From: Pseudomonas sp. Q11 | Lineage (GTDB): Bacteria > Pseudomonadota > Gammaproteobacteria > Pseudomonadales > Pseudomonadaceae | NCBI RefSeq assembly: GCF_024494355.1 | Contig: NZ_JAKNQY010000002.1 | Coordinates: 186,001 to 250,000 of the forward strand | Direction: 5' to 3' | DNA: 64,000 nt | Part shown: positions 11,727-25,162 of the stretch, in pieces | How positions within the stretch are numbered: position 1 is the stretch's first letter | How the letters are laid out: every line of letters begins with the position of its first letter | Notes under the pieces: generated by a model | Databases searched by the model: none | What the model was told of the DNA's origin: nothing | Seen by the model: the letters and a program-made list of their open reading frames with translations, nothing else | Translations under genes and position numbers: made by a program

Positions 11727-13997
11727 ATGTTAAACCGCGAGCTCGAAGTCACCCTCAATCTTGCCTTCAAGGAGGCTCGTTCGAAGCGTCATGAATTCAT
11801 GACCGTCGAGCACCTGCTGCTGGCCCTATTGGATAACGAGGCTGCCGCCACCGTTTTGCGTGCCTGCGGCGCAAACCTCGATAAACTCAAGCATGACCTG
11901 CAGGAGTTCATCGACTCCACCACGCCATTGATCCCCGTTCATGACGAGGATCGCGAAACCCAGCCAACCCTGGGCTTCCAGCGTGTCCTGCAGCGTGCTG
12001 TCTTTCATGTACAGAGCTCGGGTAAGCGTGAAGTGACCGGCGCCAACGTGCTGGTTGCCATCTTCAGCGAACAGGAAAGCCAGGCGGTTTTCCTGCTCAA
12101 GCAGCAGAGTGTTGCGCGCATCGATGTCGTCAATTACATCGCCCATGGCATCTCCAAGGTGCCTGGGCACGGCGATCACTCCGAAGGTGAGCAGGATATG
12201 CAGGATGACGAGGGCGGTGAGTCTTCTTCTTCAGGCAATCCGCTGGACGCCTATGCCAGCAATCTGAATGAACTGGCGCGCCAGGGACGGATCGATCCAC
12301 TGGTCGGACGCGAGGCGGAAGTCGAGCGGGTCGCCCAGATCCTGGCCCGGCGCCGCAAGAACAACCCGCTGCTGGTGGGCGAGGCGGGCGTGGGCAAGAC
12401 GGCGATTGCCGAAGGTCTGGCCAAACGCATCGTCGACAACCAGGTGCCGGATCTGCTCGCCAACAGTGTGGTGTATTCCCTCGATCTGGGGGCCTTGCTG
12501 GCTGGCACCAAATACCGCGGTGATTTCGAGAAGCGCTTCAAGGCGTTGCTGGGCGAGCTGAAAAAGCGTCCGCAAGCAATCCTGTTCATCGACGAAATCC
12601 ACACCATCATCGGTGCGGGTGCCGCGTCCGGTGGCGTCATGGATGCCTCGAACCTGCTCAAGCCGCTGCTGTCCTCGGGTGATATCCGTTGCATTGGCTC
12701 GACCACGTTCCAGGAGTTTCGCGGGATTTTCGAGAAGGACCGTGCCTTGGCCCGGCGTTTCCAGAAAGTCGACGTGTCGGAGCCTTCGGTGGAAGACACC
12801 ATCGGTATCCTGCGCGGCCTGAAGGGGCGTTTCGAACTGCATCACAATATCGAATACAGCGATGAAGCCCTGCGCGCCGCCGCTGAACTGGCGTCGCGCT
12901 ATATCAATGACCGGCACATGCCTGACAAGGCCATTGATGTTATCGACGAAGCTGGAGCCTATCAGCGTCTTCAGCCGGTGGAGAAGCGCGTCAAGCGCAT
13001 CGAAGTCCCACAGGTCGAGGATATCGTGGCGAAAATCGCGCGGATTCCGCCCAAGCACGTCACCAGCTCCGACAAGGAGTTGCTGCGCAATCTGGAGCGT
13101 GACCTGAAACTGACGGTGTTCGGTCAGGATGCGGCCATCGATTCATTGTCGACCGCCATCAAGCTGTCCCGTGCCGGTCTCAAGTCGCCGGACAAACCGG
13201 TGGGTTCTTTCCTGTTCGCAGGTCCTACCGGTGTCGGCAAGACCGAGGCTGCACGGCAATTGGCCAAAGCGATGGGCATCGAACTGGTTCGTTTCGATAT
13301 GTCCGAGTACATGGAGCGCCACACCGTATCGCGTTTGATCGGTGCGCCTCCAGGTTATGTCGGTTTCGACCAGGGCGGTCTGCTGACCGAGGCCATCACC
13401 AAGCAGCCACATTGTGTGCTGTTGCTCGATGAAATCGAGAAGGCGCATCCGGAAGTCTTCAACCTGCTCCTGCAGGTCATGGACCACGGTACGCTGACCG
13501 ATAACAACGGGCGCAAGGCGGACTTCCGCAACGTGATCATCATCATGACCACCAACGCCGGTGCCGAAACCGCGGCTCGCGCTTCGATCGGTTTCACCCA
13601 TCAGGACCATTCGTCCGATGCGATGGAAGTGATCAAGAAGAGCTTCACGCCTGAATTCCGCAACCGCCTGGATACCATTATCCAGTTTGGTCGCCTCAGC
13701 CATGAGGTCATCAAAAGCGTTGTGGACAAGTTCCTTACCGAACTTCAGGCGCAGCTCGAAGACAAGCGTGTGTTGCTGGAGGTCACCGATGCGGCCCGCA
13801 GTTGGCTGGCGGCCGGTGGTTACGATGTGACGATGGGCGCACGGCCGATGGCTCGCCTGATCCAGGACAAGATCAAGCGTCCACTGGCAGAGGAGATCCT
13901 CTTTGGTGAACTGGCCGAACATGGCGGTGTGGTCCACATCGACATCAAGGACGGCGAGCTGACCTTCGACTTCGAAACCACGGCTGAAATGGCCTGA
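11727..13997 (+). CDS. clpA: ATP-dependent Clp protease ATP-binding subunit ClpA
   Basis: 756 residues with the usual ClpA layout: N-domain repeats (1-145), an acidic linker, AAA+ module D1 with Walker A GEAGVGKT (218-225) and LFIDEIHTIIGAG, and module D2 with Walker A GPTGVGKT (499-506) and VLLLDEIEKAHPEVFN. There is no long coiled-coil insertion, so it is ClpA and not ClpB. It unfolds substrates for ClpP, including those delivered by ClpS. TGAGGTGA before ATG 11727 is a good ribosome binding site. Confidence 0.97.
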   Translation: MLNRELEVTLNLAFKEARSKRHEFMTVEHLLLALLDNEAAATVLRACGANLDKLKHDLQEFIDSTTPLIPVHDEDRETQPTLGFQRVLQRAVFHVQSSGKREVTGANVLVAIFSEQESQAVFLLKQQSVARIDVVNYIAHGISKVPGHGDHSEGEQDMQDDEGGESSSSGNPLDAYASNLNELARQGRIDPLVGREAEVERVAQILARRRKNNPLLVGEAGVGKTAIAEGLAKRIVDNQVPDLLANSVVYSLDLGALLAGTKYRGDFEKRFKALLGELKKRPQAILFIDEIHTIIGAGAASGGVMDASNLLKPLLSSGDIRCIGSTTFQEFRGIFEKDRALARRFQKVDVSEPSVEDTIGILRGLKGRFELHHNIEYSDEALRAAAELASRYINDRHMPDKAIDVIDEAGAYQRLQPVEKRVKRIEVPQVEDIVAKIARIPPKHVTSSDKELLRNLERDLKLTVFGQDAAIDSLSTAIKLSRAGLKSPDKPVGSFLFAGPTGVGKTEAARQLAKAMGIELVRFDMSEYMERHTVSRLIGAPPGYVGFDQGGLLTEAITKQPHCVLLLDEIEKAHPEVFNLLLQVMDHGTLTDNNGRKADFRNVIIIMTTNAGAETAARASIGFTHQDHSSDAMEVIKKSFTPEFRNRLDTIIQFGRLSHEVIKSVVDKFLTELQAQLEDKRVLLEVTDAARSWLAAGGYDVTMGARPMARLIQDKIKRPLAEEILFGELAEHGGVVHIDIKDGELTFDFETTAEMA

Positions 13998-14017
13998 TCG
14001 TTACAGGCAAGAAAAGC

Positions 14018-14042
14018 AAAAGGCGCCCAAAGGCGCCTTTTT
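14018..14042 (+). terminator. Rho-independent terminator of clpA
   Basis: GGCGCC (14022-14027), loop CAAA, GGCGCC (14032-14037) with flanking A and T tracts ending in TTTTT (14038-14042), 21 nt past the clpA stop. Confidence 0.85.
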
Positions 14043-14070
14043 GCTGGTTTCAGAAACACGCCGATCTCCT

Positions 14071-14159
14071 GTGGGAGCGGGCTTGCTCGCGAATGCAGTT
14101 GTACATTCAACATCTATGCAAACTGACCCACCGCTTTCGCGAGCAAGCCCGCTCCCACA
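14071..14159. repeat. REP doublet downstream of clpA
   Basis: GTGGGAGCGGGCTTGCTCGC at 14071 and its inverted partner ending CCGCTCCCAC at 14159, separated by a spacer. Same family as the copies at 6630, 29857 and 56037. Confidence 0.85.
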
Positions 14160-14206
14160 GTTTGTTTTCGGCAAGGCACAAGATTGGGTTTCACCGCCAA
14201 TTCCCT

Positions 14207-14230
14207 GTGGGAGCCAAGCTTGGCTCCCAC
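14207..14230. repeat. Perfect 24-bp palindrome, collapsed REP
   Basis: GTGGGAGCCAAG directly abuts its own reverse complement CTTGGCTCCCAC. It reads like a REP doublet without its spacer. Confidence 0.75.
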
Positions 14231-14238
14231 AAACAAAA

Positions 14239-14260
14239 ACGCCCGGCATCAGCCGGGCGT
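14239..14260 (-). terminator. Rho-independent terminator of infA
   Basis: ACGCCCGGC (14239-14247), loop ATCA, GCCGGGCGT (14252-14260). On the minus strand the stem is followed by a T-rich tract (the GTTTTTGTTT region), 14 nt after the infA stop. T4 on the plus side suggests it may work in both directions. Confidence 0.82.
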
Positions 14261-14274
14261 TTTGTATTGACTTG

Positions 14275-14493
14275 TTAGCGAGCGCGGTAAGTGATGCGCC
14301 CTTTGCTCAAGTCATAGGGCGTCAGCTCGACGCGCACTTTGTCACCGGTAAGAATACGAATGTAGTTCTTGCGCATCTTGCCGGAGATGTGCGCGGTTAC
14401 GACGTGCCCATTTTCCAACTCCACGCGAAACATGGTGTTGGGCAGGGTGTCGACGACAGTGCCTTCCATTTCGAAGCTGTCTTCTTTCGACAT
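14275..14493 (-). CDS. infA: Translation initiation factor IF-1
   Basis: 72 residues, exactly the family length: [19 protein letters not shown] at the N-terminus and [20 protein letters not shown] at the C-terminus. It is a single OB-fold that binds the 30S A site during initiation. The frame is open upstream to 14559, but ATG 14493 gives the conserved start. It lies between clpA and bpt, as in other pseudomonads. Confidence 0.98.
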
Positions 14494-14593
14494 GCAGTAA
14501 AGCCCTCGGTATCCAGTGAATGGCCCGGTGCAACTGCGCCAGGCAAAAGCGGCGTGCATTGTGCCCGAAAAAGGGGGTTTAAGCCAAGGGGTT

Positions 14594-15301
14594 CTAACTG
14601 AGGACGACCCATCTCTGGTTAATCAGCAATTCGATGGGGCGATATTGGGTCTTGTAATTCATTTTTTTGCAGTTTTTGATCCAGTAGCCCAGGTAAACCG
14701 CCTCCAGCCCCAGTCGCCGGGCTTCGTTGATCTGCCAGAGAATGGCAAAACGCCCCAGGCTGCGCCGTTCTTCGTCGGGCTCATAGAAGGTGTACACCGC
14801 CGAAAGTCCATTGGGCAGCAAGTCTGTGACGGCGATGGCCATCAGCCGCCCTTCGAGGCGGAACTCATAGAAACGGGAAAATGGCAGGTCGCGGACCAGA
14901 AAGGTCGAAAACTGATCACGGCTGGGCGGGTACATGTCGCCGTCGGCGTGGCGCTGCTCGATATAGCGCTGGTACAGGTCGAAGTACTCCTCGCTGAACT
15001 GCGGCTTGGCCGGCCGAACCTGAAGATCGGCGTTGCGCTTGAAAATACGCTTCTGCTGGCGATTGGGTACAAATTGAGCCACGGGAATGCGCGCCGGAAC
15101 GCACGCATTGCACTGTTGGCAATGGGGCCGGTAGAGATGATCGCCACTGCGACGGAAGCCCATCTCCGACAGATCTGCGTAGACATGCACATCCATGGGC
15201 TGGCTAGGGTCGAGGAACAGCGTCGTGGCCTGCTCCTCGGGCAGGTAACTGCAAGAGTGGGGTTGAGTGGCATAAAACTTCAAACGCGCCAACTCGGTCA
15301 T
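14594..15301 (-). CDS. bpt: Aspartate/glutamate leucyltransferase (Bpt/Ate1-like)
   Basis: 235 residues. It moves leucine from Leu-tRNA onto proteins with N-terminal Asp or Glu, creating a primary N-degron. The N-terminal part [16 protein letters not shown], the cysteine pair [14 protein letters not shown] and the C-terminal GNAT-like fold with [20 protein letters not shown] are all diagnostic. ATG 15301 ([13 protein letters not shown]) is chosen because GAGGG lies 6 nt upstream; a TTG two codons earlier is also open. Its neighbour aat makes the complementary Leu/Phe transfer. Confidence 0.95.
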
Positions 15302-15358
15302 GATCAACCCTCGGGAGTAAGCTTTGGATTAAGTGTAAGCCAGGAGCGCCATTGTCGC

Positions 15359-16045
15359 TCAGCAAACCCAGGTTGCGTGGCTGGGCTGGTCCAGATACGC
15401 CTTGAGATAACCGGCAAACTCAGCCCTGGGGATCGATCGGGCGCCCAAGCTGTGCAGGTGTTCGGTGGGCATTTGGCAGTCGATCAGCACAAAACCGGCC
15501 TCTTTGAGATGTTGGACCAGGGTCGCGAAGCCGAATTTCGATGCGTTGTCGGCCCGACTGAACATGGACTCGCCAAAAAACAGCTGCCCCATGGCCAGGC
15601 CATACAGTCCGCCCACCAGCATGCCCTGGTCCCAGACTTCCACTGAGTGGGCAAAACCACGTCGATGCAGCTCTAGATAGGCGGTTTGCATGGCCTCGGT
15701 AATCCAGGTGCCGTCAGCGTATTCCCGGGGCGCGGCGCAGGCCTCGATGACCGCGGTAAAGTCTTTGTCGAACGTCACGGCATAGCGCTGCCTGCGCAAA
15801 AGCTTGCCCAGGCTGCGCGATACATGCAGTTCGTCGGGAAACAGTACGGTGCGTGGGTCCGGTGACCACCATAAAATCGGCTGGCCTTCGGAAAACCATG
15901 GGAAGCAGCCGTGGCGATAGGCCTGGATCAGCCGATCCGCGGACAGGTCGCCACCGGCGGCCAGCAAGCCGTTGGGATCGCGCAAGGCTTTGGCCAGTGG
16001 CGGAAAATCAAACGTGTTGCGTTGTAACCAGGTCAGCATGGTCAT
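15359..16045 (-). CDS. aat: Leucyl/phenylalanyl-tRNA--protein transferase
   Basis: 228 residues. It adds Leu or Phe to proteins beginning with Arg or Lys and so marks them for ClpS-Clp[47 protein letters not shown] and [25 protein letters not shown] are family signatures. The start may be ATG 16045 or ATG 16039 (MLTWLQRN); neither has a strong ribosome binding site. It is 57 nt upstream of bpt on the same strand. Confidence 0.96.
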   Translation of the reverse strand: MTMLTWLQRNTFDFPPLAKALRDPNGLLAAGGDLSADRLIQAYRHGCFPWFSEGQPILWWSPDPRTVLFPDELHVSRSLGKLLRRQRYAVTFDKDFTAVIEACAAPREYADGTWITEAMQTAYLELHRRGFAHSVEVWDQGMLVGGLYGLAMGQLFFGESMFSRADNASKFGFATLVQHLKEAGFVLIDCQMPTEHLHSLGARSIPRAEFAGYLKAYLDQPSHATWVC

Positions 16046-16109
16046 CCGGGCGTGCAGAAGGGGAGGGCGGCTCTCGCTGACAGGCGAGAGCTCGCCTAGA
16101 GGTTAACCG

Positions 16110-17303
<1,194 letters not shown>

Positions 17304-17314
17304 TCACTTTTTAC

Positions 17315-17337
17315 CTGCTCGTGATGGGCAGTTTTTT
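17315..17337 (+). terminator. Possible weak leader terminator upstream of ftsK
   Basis: CTGCTC (17315-17320), loop GTGAT, GGGCAG (17326-17331) followed by TTTTTT, 50 nt before the ftsK start. The stem is only 6 bp with a wobble pair, so it may be a weak attenuator or chance. Confidence 0.3.
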
Positions 17338-17386
17338 ATAGTCATTCAACAGATGGACGCGCCTTTGGCGCAGGAAAAGAAGCGTT

Positions 17387-19792
17387 TTGAAGAAATCCAC
17401 CGCAGCACCTAAAACAGTCGTTCCGCTCTGGCGCCAGCAATTGCACTACCGGCTCAAGGAAGGTGCGTTGATCGCCATCGGCGCCTTGTGCCTGTTCCTG
17501 ATGATGGCCTTGCTGACCTACGGCAAGGACGATCCGGGCTGGAGCCATAACAGCAAGATCGACGATGTGCAGAATTTCGGCGGTCCGGCCGGGTCCTACA
17601 GCGCCGACATCCTGTTCATGGTGCTGGGCTATTTCGCCTACATCTTTCCGCTTTTGCTGGCGATCAAGGCCTATCAGATTTTTCGTCAACGCCACGAGCC
17701 CTGGCAGTGGAGCGGCTGGCTGTTCTCCTGGCGCCTGATCGGCCTGGTATTCCTGGTGCTGTCGGGCGCCGCGCTGGCCCATATCCATTTCCACGCCCCC
17801 ACCGGTCTGCCGGCCGGAGCGGGCGGCGCGCTGGGGGAAAGTCTTGGCGAGCTGGCCAAAAATGCCCTGAACATCCAGGGCAGCACGCTGCTGTTCATCG
17901 CTCTGTTCCTGTTCGGTCTGACCGTGTTCACCGACCTGTCATGGTTCAAGGTGATGGACGTCACCGGCAAGATCACCCTGGACCTGATCGAACTGATTCA
18001 GGGCGCCATGAATCGCTGGTGGGCGGCGCGCACCGAGCGCAAGCAGCTGGTGGCGCAACTGCGTGAGGTGGACGACCGCGTCCACGACGTGGTGGCCCCA
18101 ACCGTCACGGACAAGCGCGAGCAGGCCAAGGTCAAGGAACGCCTGATCGAACGTGAACAGGCCCTGAGCAAGCACATGTCCGACCGTGAAAAACAGCTGC
18201 CGCCGGTTATTACCATGGCTCCGGCCAAGCCCCCTGAGCAGAGCAAGCGCGTGCAGAAAGAGAAGCAGGCGCCGCTGTTCGTCGACAGCGCGGTGGAAGG
18301 CACCTTGCCGCCGATCTCGATCCTGGACCCGGCCGAGAAGAAACAGCTCAACTATTCCCCAGAATCCCTGGCGGCCGTCGGTCACCTGCTGGAAATCAAG
18401 CTCAAGGAGTTTGGTGTTGAGGTTTCGGTGGACTCGATCCACCCGGGCCCGGTGATTACCCGTTACGAAATCCAGCCGGCCGCCGGCGTGAAGGTCAGCC
18501 GTATCTCCAACCTGGCCAAGGACCTGGCGCGCTCCCTGGCCGTGACCAGCGTGCGGGTGGTGGAAGTCATTCCCGGCAAGACCACCGTGGGCATCGAGAT
18601 TCCCAACGAAGACCGGCAGATCGTGCGCTTCTCCGAAGTGCTCTCGACCCCTGAATACGACAACCACAAGTCGCCGGTCACCCTGGCCCTGGGCCATGAC
18701 ATTGGCGGCAAGCCGGTCATCACCGACCTGGCGAAAATGCCCCACCTGCTGGTGGCCGGTACCACCGGTTCCGGTAAGTCGGTGGGTGTGAACGCGATGA
18801 TCCTGTCGATTCTGTTCAAGTCCGGCCCGGAAGACGCCAAGCTGATCATGATCGACCCGAAAATGCTCGAGCTGTCGATCTACGAAGGCATTCCGCACCT
18901 GCTGTGCCCGGTGGTGACCGACATGAAGGACGCCGCCAACGCCCTGCGCTGGAGCGTCGCCGAGATGGAGCGCCGCTACAAGCTGATGGCGAAGATGGGC
19001 GTGCGTAACCTGTCGGGCTTCAACGCCAAGGTCAAGGAAGCCGAAGAGGCCGGTACGCCGTTGACCGACCCGCTGTACCACCGCGAGAACATCCACGACG
19101 AAGCGCCGCTGCTGCACAAGCTGCCGACCATCGTGGTGGTGGTGGACGAATTCGCCGACATGATGATGATCGTCGGCAAGAAGGTCGAAGAACTGATCGC
19201 CCGTATCGCACAGAAGGCCCGCGCGGCCGGTATCCACCTGATTCTCGCGACACAGCGGCCGTCGGTGGACGTGATCACCGGCCTGATCAAGGCCAACATC
19301 CCGACTCGCATGGCGTTCCAGGTGTCGAGCAAGATCGACTCGCGGACCATCATCGACCAGGGCGGTGCCGAGCAGTTGCTCGGCCACGGTGACATGCTCT
19401 ACATGCCGCCGGGCACCAGCCTGCCGATTCGTGTGCACGGCGCGTTCGTGTCCGACGATGAAGTGCACCGGGTAGTGGAAGCCTGGAAACTGCGAGGCGC
19501 ACCTGAATACAACGACGACATCCTCAACGGTGTCGAGGAGGCCGGCAGCGGTTTCGAGGGCAGCAGCGGTGGTGGCGACGACGATGCCGAAACCGATGCG
19601 CTCTATAACGAAGCGGTGCAGTTCGTCCTGGAAAGCCGCCGGGCCTCGATTTCCGCCGTTCAGCGCAAACTCAAGATCGGCTACAACCGCGCCGCACGCA
19701 TGATCGAGGCCATGGAAATGGCCGGGGTCGTGACGGCGATGAACACCAACGGTTCGCGCGAAGTATTGGCGCCGGGCCCGATGCGCGATTAA
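17387..19792 (+). CDS. ftsK: DNA translocase FtsK
   Basis: 801 residues. It is a septal, membrane-anchored motor that pumps chromosome ends to dif and activates XerCD. Four N-terminal membrane segments lie at about 24-44, 66-92, 107-130 and 165-187. A charged linker (about 210-330) precedes the alpha and RecA-like beta domains with Walker A GTTGSGKS (458-465) and Walker [14 protein letters not shown]. The C-terminal winged-helix gamma domain, which reads KOPS, is [22 protein letters not shown] onward. The start is TTG 17387 ([17 protein letters not shown]), as the protein matches Pseudomonas FtsK from there. The linker is short compared with E. coli. Confidence 0.96.
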   Translation: MKKSTAAPKTVVPLWRQQLHYRLKEGALIAIGALCLFLMMALLTYGKDDPGWSHNSKIDDVQNFGGPAGSYSADILFMVLGYFAYIFPLLLAIKAYQIFRQRHEPWQWSGWLFSWRLIGLVFLVLSGAALAHIHFHAPTGLPAGAGGALGESLGELAKNALNIQGSTLLFIALFLFGLTVFTDLSWFKVMDVTGKITLDLIELIQGAMNRWWAARTERKQLVAQLREVDDRVHDVVAPTVTDKREQAKVKERLIEREQALSKHMSDREKQLPPVITMAPAKPPEQSKRVQKEKQAPLFVDSAVEGTLPPISILDPAEKKQLNYSPESLAAVGHLLEIKLKEFGVEVSVDSIHPGPVITRYEIQPAAGVKVSRISNLAKDLARSLAVTSVRVVEVIPGKTTVGIEIPNEDRQIVRFSEVLSTPEYDNHKSPVTLALGHDIGGKPVITDLAKMPHLLVAGTTGSGKSVGVNAMILSILFKSGPEDAKLIMIDPKMLELSIYEGIPHLLCPVVTDMKDAANALRWSVAEMERRYKLMAKMGVRNLSGFNAKVKEAEEAGTPLTDPLYHRENIHDEAPLLHKLPTIVVVVDEFADMMMIVGKKVEELIARIAQKARAAGIHLILATQRPSVDVITGLIKANIPTRMAFQVSSKIDSRTIIDQGGAEQLLGHGDMLYMPPGTSLPIRVHGAFVSDDEVHRVVEAWKLRGAPEYNDDILNGVEEAGSGFEGSSGGGDDDAETDALYNEAVQFVLESRRASISAVQRKLKIGYNRAARMIEAMEMAGVVTAMNTNGSREVLAPGPMRD

Positions 19793-19850
19793 TGACCTGA
19801 GCGGCCTGGCGACACGCCGCTCGACCTCCCACGACTTCAAGAGGACTCCC

Positions 19851-20474
19851 ATGCGCCTGATTCGCATGTTGCTGTTGCCCGTACTGGCCCTGACCACCTT
19901 GTCGGCCCATGCCGATGAAAAGGACGTGGCCCGCCTGACCCAGTTGCTGGAACGTTCCCAGACCCTGACCGCTCGTTTCTCCCAACTGACCCTCGACGGC
20001 AGCGGCACCCAGTTGCAGGAAACCGCGGGTGACATGGCCTTGCAGCGTCCGGGCCTGTTCTATTGGCACACCGATGCGCCTGCCGAACAACTGATGGTGT
20101 CCGATGGCAAGAAAGTCTCGCTGTGGGACCCGGACCTGGAACAGGTCACCATCAAGACCCTGGACCAGCGCCTGACCCAGACCCCGGCGTTGCTGCTCTC
20201 CGGCGATGTTTCCAAGATCAGCCAGAGTTTCGACATCAGCTCCAAAGAGGCCGGTGGTGTGATTGACTTCACCCTCAAGCCCAAGACCACGGACAGCCTG
20301 TTCGACAGCCTGCGCCTGTCATTTCGCAACGGCCTGGTCAACGACATGCAACTGATCGACAGCGTCGGCCAGCGCACCAATATCCTGTTCACCGGGGTCA
20401 AGGCCAACGAGCCGATCGCTGCGTCCAAGTTCAAGTTCGACATCCCCAAGGGTGCGGACGTGATCCAGGAATAA
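19851..20474 (+). CDS. lolA: Outer-membrane lipoprotein carrier protein LolA
   Basis: 207 residues with a Sec signal peptide [21 protein letters not shown] cleaved before DEKDV. LolA takes lipoproteins from LolCDE and carries them across the periplasm to Lol[39 protein letters not shown] and [12 protein letters not shown] (C-terminus) are typical. AGAGGA precedes ATG 19851. The ftsK-lolA-rarA order is the usual one. Confidence 0.95.
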   Translation: MRLIRMLLLPVLALTTLSAHADEKDVARLTQLLERSQTLTARFSQLTLDGSGTQLQETAGDMALQRPGLFYWHTDAPAEQLMVSDGKKVSLWDPDLEQVTIKTLDQRLTQTPALLLSGDVSKISQSFDISSKEAGGVIDFTLKPKTTDSLFDSLRLSFRNGLVNDMQLIDSVGQRTNILFTGVKANEPIAASKFKFDIPKGADVIQE

Positions 20475-20485
20475 ACCCAAAGCCC

Positions 20486-20580
20486 CTGTGGGAAATGACC
20501 TGTAGGGAAGGGCCTGTGGGAGCAAGGCTTGTGGGAGAATCTGTGGGAGCAAGGCCTTGTTCCCACAGATGCTCCCACAG
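20486..20580. repeat. Degenerate REP cluster between lolA and rarA
   Basis: Several partial copies of CTGTGGGAGCAAGGC lie in tandem (about 20486-20555) and face inverted copies (TTCCCACAG, GCTCCCACAG) up to 20580. It seems to be a decayed or rearranged REP cluster. Confidence 0.7.
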
Positions 20581-20637
20581 ATCTGCTCCGGCAGAGAGAA
20601 TCGGCACCAGGACCCAGCGGAGGTTGCATAAGTTGTG

Positions 20638-21963
20638 ATGGACCTGTTTCGAAGCGCCCCGATTGCCCAGCCATTGGCCGCCCGCCTGCGCGCGACCAAC
20701 CTGGATGAGTACGTCGGCCAGGAGCATGTGCTCGCTCGCGGCAAGCCACTGCGCGAAGCGCTGGAGCAGGGCGCGCTGCATTCGATGATCTTCTGGGGCC
20801 CGCCGGGTGTAGGCAAGACCACCCTGGCGCGGCTGCTGGCCGAAGTCTCGGATGCCCATTTCGAAACGGTGTCGGCGGTGCTGGCCGGGGTCAAGGAAAT
20901 CCGCCAGGCGGTGGAAGTCGCCAAGCAGCAGGCCGGGCAGTACGGCAAGCGCACCATCCTGTTTGTCGATGAAGTGCACCGTTTCAACAAGTCGCAGCAG
21001 GACGCGTTCCTGCCCTACGTCGAAGACGGGACGCTGATCTTCATCGGCGCGACCACCGAAAACCCTTCGTTCGAACTCAACAACGCCTTGCTGTCCCGGG
21101 CGCGGGTCTATGTGCTCAAGAGCCTCGACGAGGCGGCGATGCGCAAGCTGGTGCACCGGGCGCTGACCGAGGAACGCGGCCTGGGCAAACGCCAGTTGAG
21201 CCTCAGCGATGAGGGCTTCCAGATCCTGTTTTCAGCCGCCGATGGCGATGGTCGACGCTTGCTCAACCTGCTGGAAAACGCCTCGGACCTGGCCGAAGAC
21301 AACAGCGAGATCGGCGTCGAACTGCTGCAAAGCCTGTTGGGCGATACCCGGCGCCGCTTCGACAAGGGCGGTGAGGCGTTCTATGACCAGATTTCGGCGC
21401 TGCACAAATCCATACGCGGCTCCAACCCCGATGCGGCGTTGTACTGGTTCGCCAGAATGATCGACGGTGGTTGCGACCCGTTGTACCTGGCACGCCGAGT
21501 GGTGCGCATGGCCAGCGAAGACATCGGCAACGCCGACCCCCGCGCCCTGAGCCTGTGCCTGGCGGCCTGGGATGTGCAGGAGCGCCTCGGCAGCCCGGAA
21601 GGCGAGCTCGCCGTGGCCCAGGCCATCACCTACCTGGCCTGCGCGCCGAAAAGCAATGCGGTGTACATGGGCTTCAAGGCCGCGATGCGCAGCGCCACCG
21701 AGCATGGTTCCTTGGAAGTGCCGCTGCACCTGCGTAACGCGCCGACCAAACTCATGAAGCAATTGGGCTACGGCGATGAATACCGTTACGCTCACGACGA
21801 ACCGGACGCCTATGCCGCCGGTGAAGACTATTTCCCCGATGAACTCGAACCCCAGCGCTTCTACCAGCCAGTGCCTCGGGGCCTCGAACTGAAGATCGGC
21901 GAGAAACTCAATCACCTGGCACAACTGGACCGTCTGAGTCCACGGCAGCGGAGAAAACCTTGA
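20638..21963 (+). CDS. rarA: Replication-associated recombination protein A (RarA/MgsA)
   Basis: 441 residues. This AAA+ clamp-loader-like ATPase acts at stalled replication forks. Walker [16 protein letters not shown], Walker [17 protein letters not shown] and sensor 1 [20 protein letters not shown] are visible, followed by the MgsA C-terminal domain ([26 protein letters not shown]). GGAGG at 20619-20623 is 14 nt from ATG 20638 and 11 nt from GTG 20635, so the start could be one codon earlier. The stop overlaps the crcB start. Confidence 0.96.
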   Translation: MDLFRSAPIAQPLAARLRATNLDEYVGQEHVLARGKPLREALEQGALHSMIFWGPPGVGKTTLARLLAEVSDAHFETVSAVLAGVKEIRQAVEVAKQQAGQYGKRTILFVDEVHRFNKSQQDAFLPYVEDGTLIFIGATTENPSFELNNALLSRARVYVLKSLDEAAMRKLVHRALTEERGLGKRQLSLSDEGFQILFSAADGDGRRLLNLLENASDLAEDNSEIGVELLQSLLGDTRRRFDKGGEAFYDQISALHKSIRGSNPDAALYWFARMIDGGCDPLYLARRVVRMASEDIGNADPRALSLCLAAWDVQERLGSPEGELAVAQAITYLACAPKSNAVYMGFKAAMRSATEHGSLEVPLHLRNAPTKLMKQLGYGDEYRYAHDEPDAYAAGEDYFPDELEPQRFYQPVPRGLELKIGEKLNHLAQLDRLSPRQRRKP

Positions 21964-22334
21964 TTCCCTTGATCCTCGCAGTCTCCGCCGGTGGCGTTGC
22001 CGGCACGTTGTTGCGCTTTGCGACTGGCAATTGGGTCAACGCAAATTGGCCCCGGCACTTCTATACGGCCACGCTGGCCGTTAATATCGTGGGCTGTTTG
22101 CTGATCGGCGTTCTATACGGTCTGTTTTTGATTCGCCCCGAGGTGCCCATCGAGGTGCGCGCGGGGCTGTTGGTCGGCTTTCTTGGCGGCCTGACGACTT
22201 TTTCATCCTTTTCACTGGATACGGTGCGCCTGCTGGAAAGCGGGCAGGTGCCGCTGGCCCTGGGCTACGCGGCCATCAGCGTATTCGGCGGGCTGCTCGC
22301 CACCTGGGCCGGCCTGTCCCTGACCAAACTTTGA
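21960..22334 (+). CDS. crcB: Fluoride ion exporter CrcB/Fluc
   Basis: 124 residues with four predicted membrane helices. It forms dual-topology dimers that export fluoride. [37 protein letters not shown] and [19 protein letters not shown] (the Na+/F- pore region, with [10 protein letters not shown]) are diagnostic. The start is TTG 21960, whose T-TGA overlap with the rarA stop suggests coupled translation. No fluoride riboswitch is visible upstream, and none would be expected inside the operon. Confidence 0.94.
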   Translation: MIPLILAVSAGGVAGTLLRFATGNWVNANWPRHFYTATLAVNIVGCLLIGVLYGLFLIRPEVPIEVRAGLLVGFLGGLTTFSSFSLDTVRLLESGQVPLALGYAAISVFGGLLATWAGLSLTKL

Positions 22335-22337
22335 TAA

Positions 22338-23630
<1,293 letters not shown>

Positions 23631-25025
23631 ATGGACTATTTGCCACTGTTCCACAACCTGCGCGGCAGTCGCGTGCTGGTGGTCGGCGGCGGGGAAATTG
23701 CCTTGCGCAAGTCCCGCCTGCTGGCTGATGCCGGCGCGCTGTTGCGGGTGGTCGCACCGCACATCGAACCGCAGCTGCGGGAACTGGTCAGTGGCAGCGG
23801 TGGCGAATGCGTCCTACGCGGTTACCTTGAAGCGGATCTGGACGGCTGCGGCTTGATCATTGCCGCCACCGACGACGAGCCGCTCAACGCCCAGGTATCG
23901 GCTGACGCCCATAAGCGCTGCGTGCCGGTCAACGTGGTGGACGCGCCAGCCCTGTGCAGCGTGATCTTCCCGGCGATTGTCGACCGCTCGCCGCTGGTGA
24001 TCGCGGTGTCCAGTGGCGGCGATGCGCCGGTACTGGCGCGGCTGATCCGGGCCAAGCTGGAAACCTGGATTCCGTCGACCTATGGGCAATTGGCCGGGCT
24101 GGCGGCGCGTTTTCGCAGCCAGGTCAAAGGGCTGTTCCCGGACGTGCAGCAGCGCCGGGCGTTCTGGGAAGAGGTGTTCCAGGGGCCTATCGCTGACCGG
24201 CAGTTGGCCGGGCAGGGCGCCGAGGCCGAGCGCCTGTTGCGTGAAAAAATTGCCGGCCAGGCGCCGAATGCACCGGGTGAGGTCTATCTGGTGGGCGCAG
24301 GCCCTGGTGATCCGGACCTGCTGACCTTCCGTGCCTTGCGACTGATGCAGCAGGCGGACGTGGTGCTTTACGACCGTCTGGTGGCTCCGGCGATCCTTGA
24401 GCTGTGCCGGCGTGACGCCGAGCGGATCTACGTCGGCAAGCGTCGCTCAGAGCACGCGGTGCCCCAGGACCAGATCAACCAGCAATTGGTCGATCTGGCC
24501 CGGCAAGGCAAGCGTGTGGTGCGGTTGAAGGGCGGTGATCCGTTCATCTTCGGACGTGGCGGTGAAGAAATCGAAGAGTTGGCGGCCCATGGCATCCCGT
24601 TCCAGGTGGTTCCGGGCATCACTGCCGCCAGCGGCTGCGCGGCCTACGCCGGGATCCCGCTGACCCATCGCGATTACGCCCAGTCGGTGCGGTTCATCAC
24701 CGGCCATCTGAAGGACGGCACCAGCGACTTGCCGTGGCCGGACCTGGTGTCACCGGCGCAGACGTTGGTGTTCTACATGGGGTTGGTGGGGCTGCCGATC
24801 ATCTGCGACGAGTTGATCAAGCACGGTCGCGCAGCGGACACACCGGCGGCGCTGATCCAGCAAGGCACGACGTCCAACCAGCGAGTCTTTACCGGCACCC
24901 TGGCGAATTTACCGAAACTGGTGGCCGAGCATGAGGTTCATGCGCCGACGCTGGTGATCGTTGGGGAAGTGGTGCAACTGCGTGAGAAACTGGCGTGGTT
25001 TGAAGGGGCTCAGGGGCAGGTCTAG
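23631..25025 (+). CDS. cysG: Siroheme synthase CysG (trifunctional)
   Basis: 464 residues. N-terminal half: NAD-dependent precorrin-2 dehydrogenase and ferrochelatase ([17 protein letters not shown] near residue 14, central dimerisation region to about 210). C-terminal half: uroporphyrinogen-III methyltransferase ([51 protein letters not shown]). Together they turn uroporphyrinogen III into siroheme for sulfite and nitrite reductases. The ATG begins directly after the serS stop (TAA-ATG), so serS and cysG are one transcript. Confidence 0.97.
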   Translation: MDYLPLFHNLRGSRVLVVGGGEIALRKSRLLADAGALLRVVAPHIEPQLRELVSGSGGECVLRGYLEADLDGCGLIIAATDDEPLNAQVSADAHKRCVPVNVVDAPALCSVIFPAIVDRSPLVIAVSSGGDAPVLARLIRAKLETWIPSTYGQLAGLAARFRSQVKGLFPDVQQRRAFWEEVFQGPIADRQLAGQGAEAERLLREKIAGQAPNAPGEVYLVGAGPGDPDLLTFRALRLMQQADVVLYDRLVAPAILELCRRDAERIYVGKRRSEHAVPQDQINQQLVDLARQGKRVVRLKGGDPFIFGRGGEEIEELAAHGIPFQVVPGITAASGCAAYAGIPLTHRDYAQSVRFITGHLKDGTSDLPWPDLVSPAQTLVFYMGLVGLPIICDELIKHGRAADTPAALIQQGTTSNQRVFTGTLANLPKLVAEHEVHAPTLVIVGEVVQLREKLAWFEGAQGQV

Positions 25026-25041
25026 AGACCGCGCCGCCCCA

Positions 25042-25135
25042 ATCGCGAGCAGGCTCGCTCCCACATGTGATCGCGTTCAGCCGAAGAATTGAGGCCTACG
25101 CCGATCCAATGTGGGAGCTAGCCTGCTCGCGATTG
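25042..25135. repeat. REP doublet downstream of cysG
   Basis: ATCGCGAGCAGGCTCGCTCC from 25042 and GTGGGAGCTAGCCTGCTCGC from 25110, in inverted orientation, fill the gap between the convergent cysG and glutathionyl-hydroquinone reductase genes. Confidence 0.85.
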
Positions 25136-25162
25136 GCCTTCAGAAGCAATAAAAATTCTGGA

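Noticed and set aside
17939..20035. 698-codon minus-strand frame opposite ftsK and lolA
   Set aside because: Spans two well-supported genes on the other strand and shows the same shadow composition.
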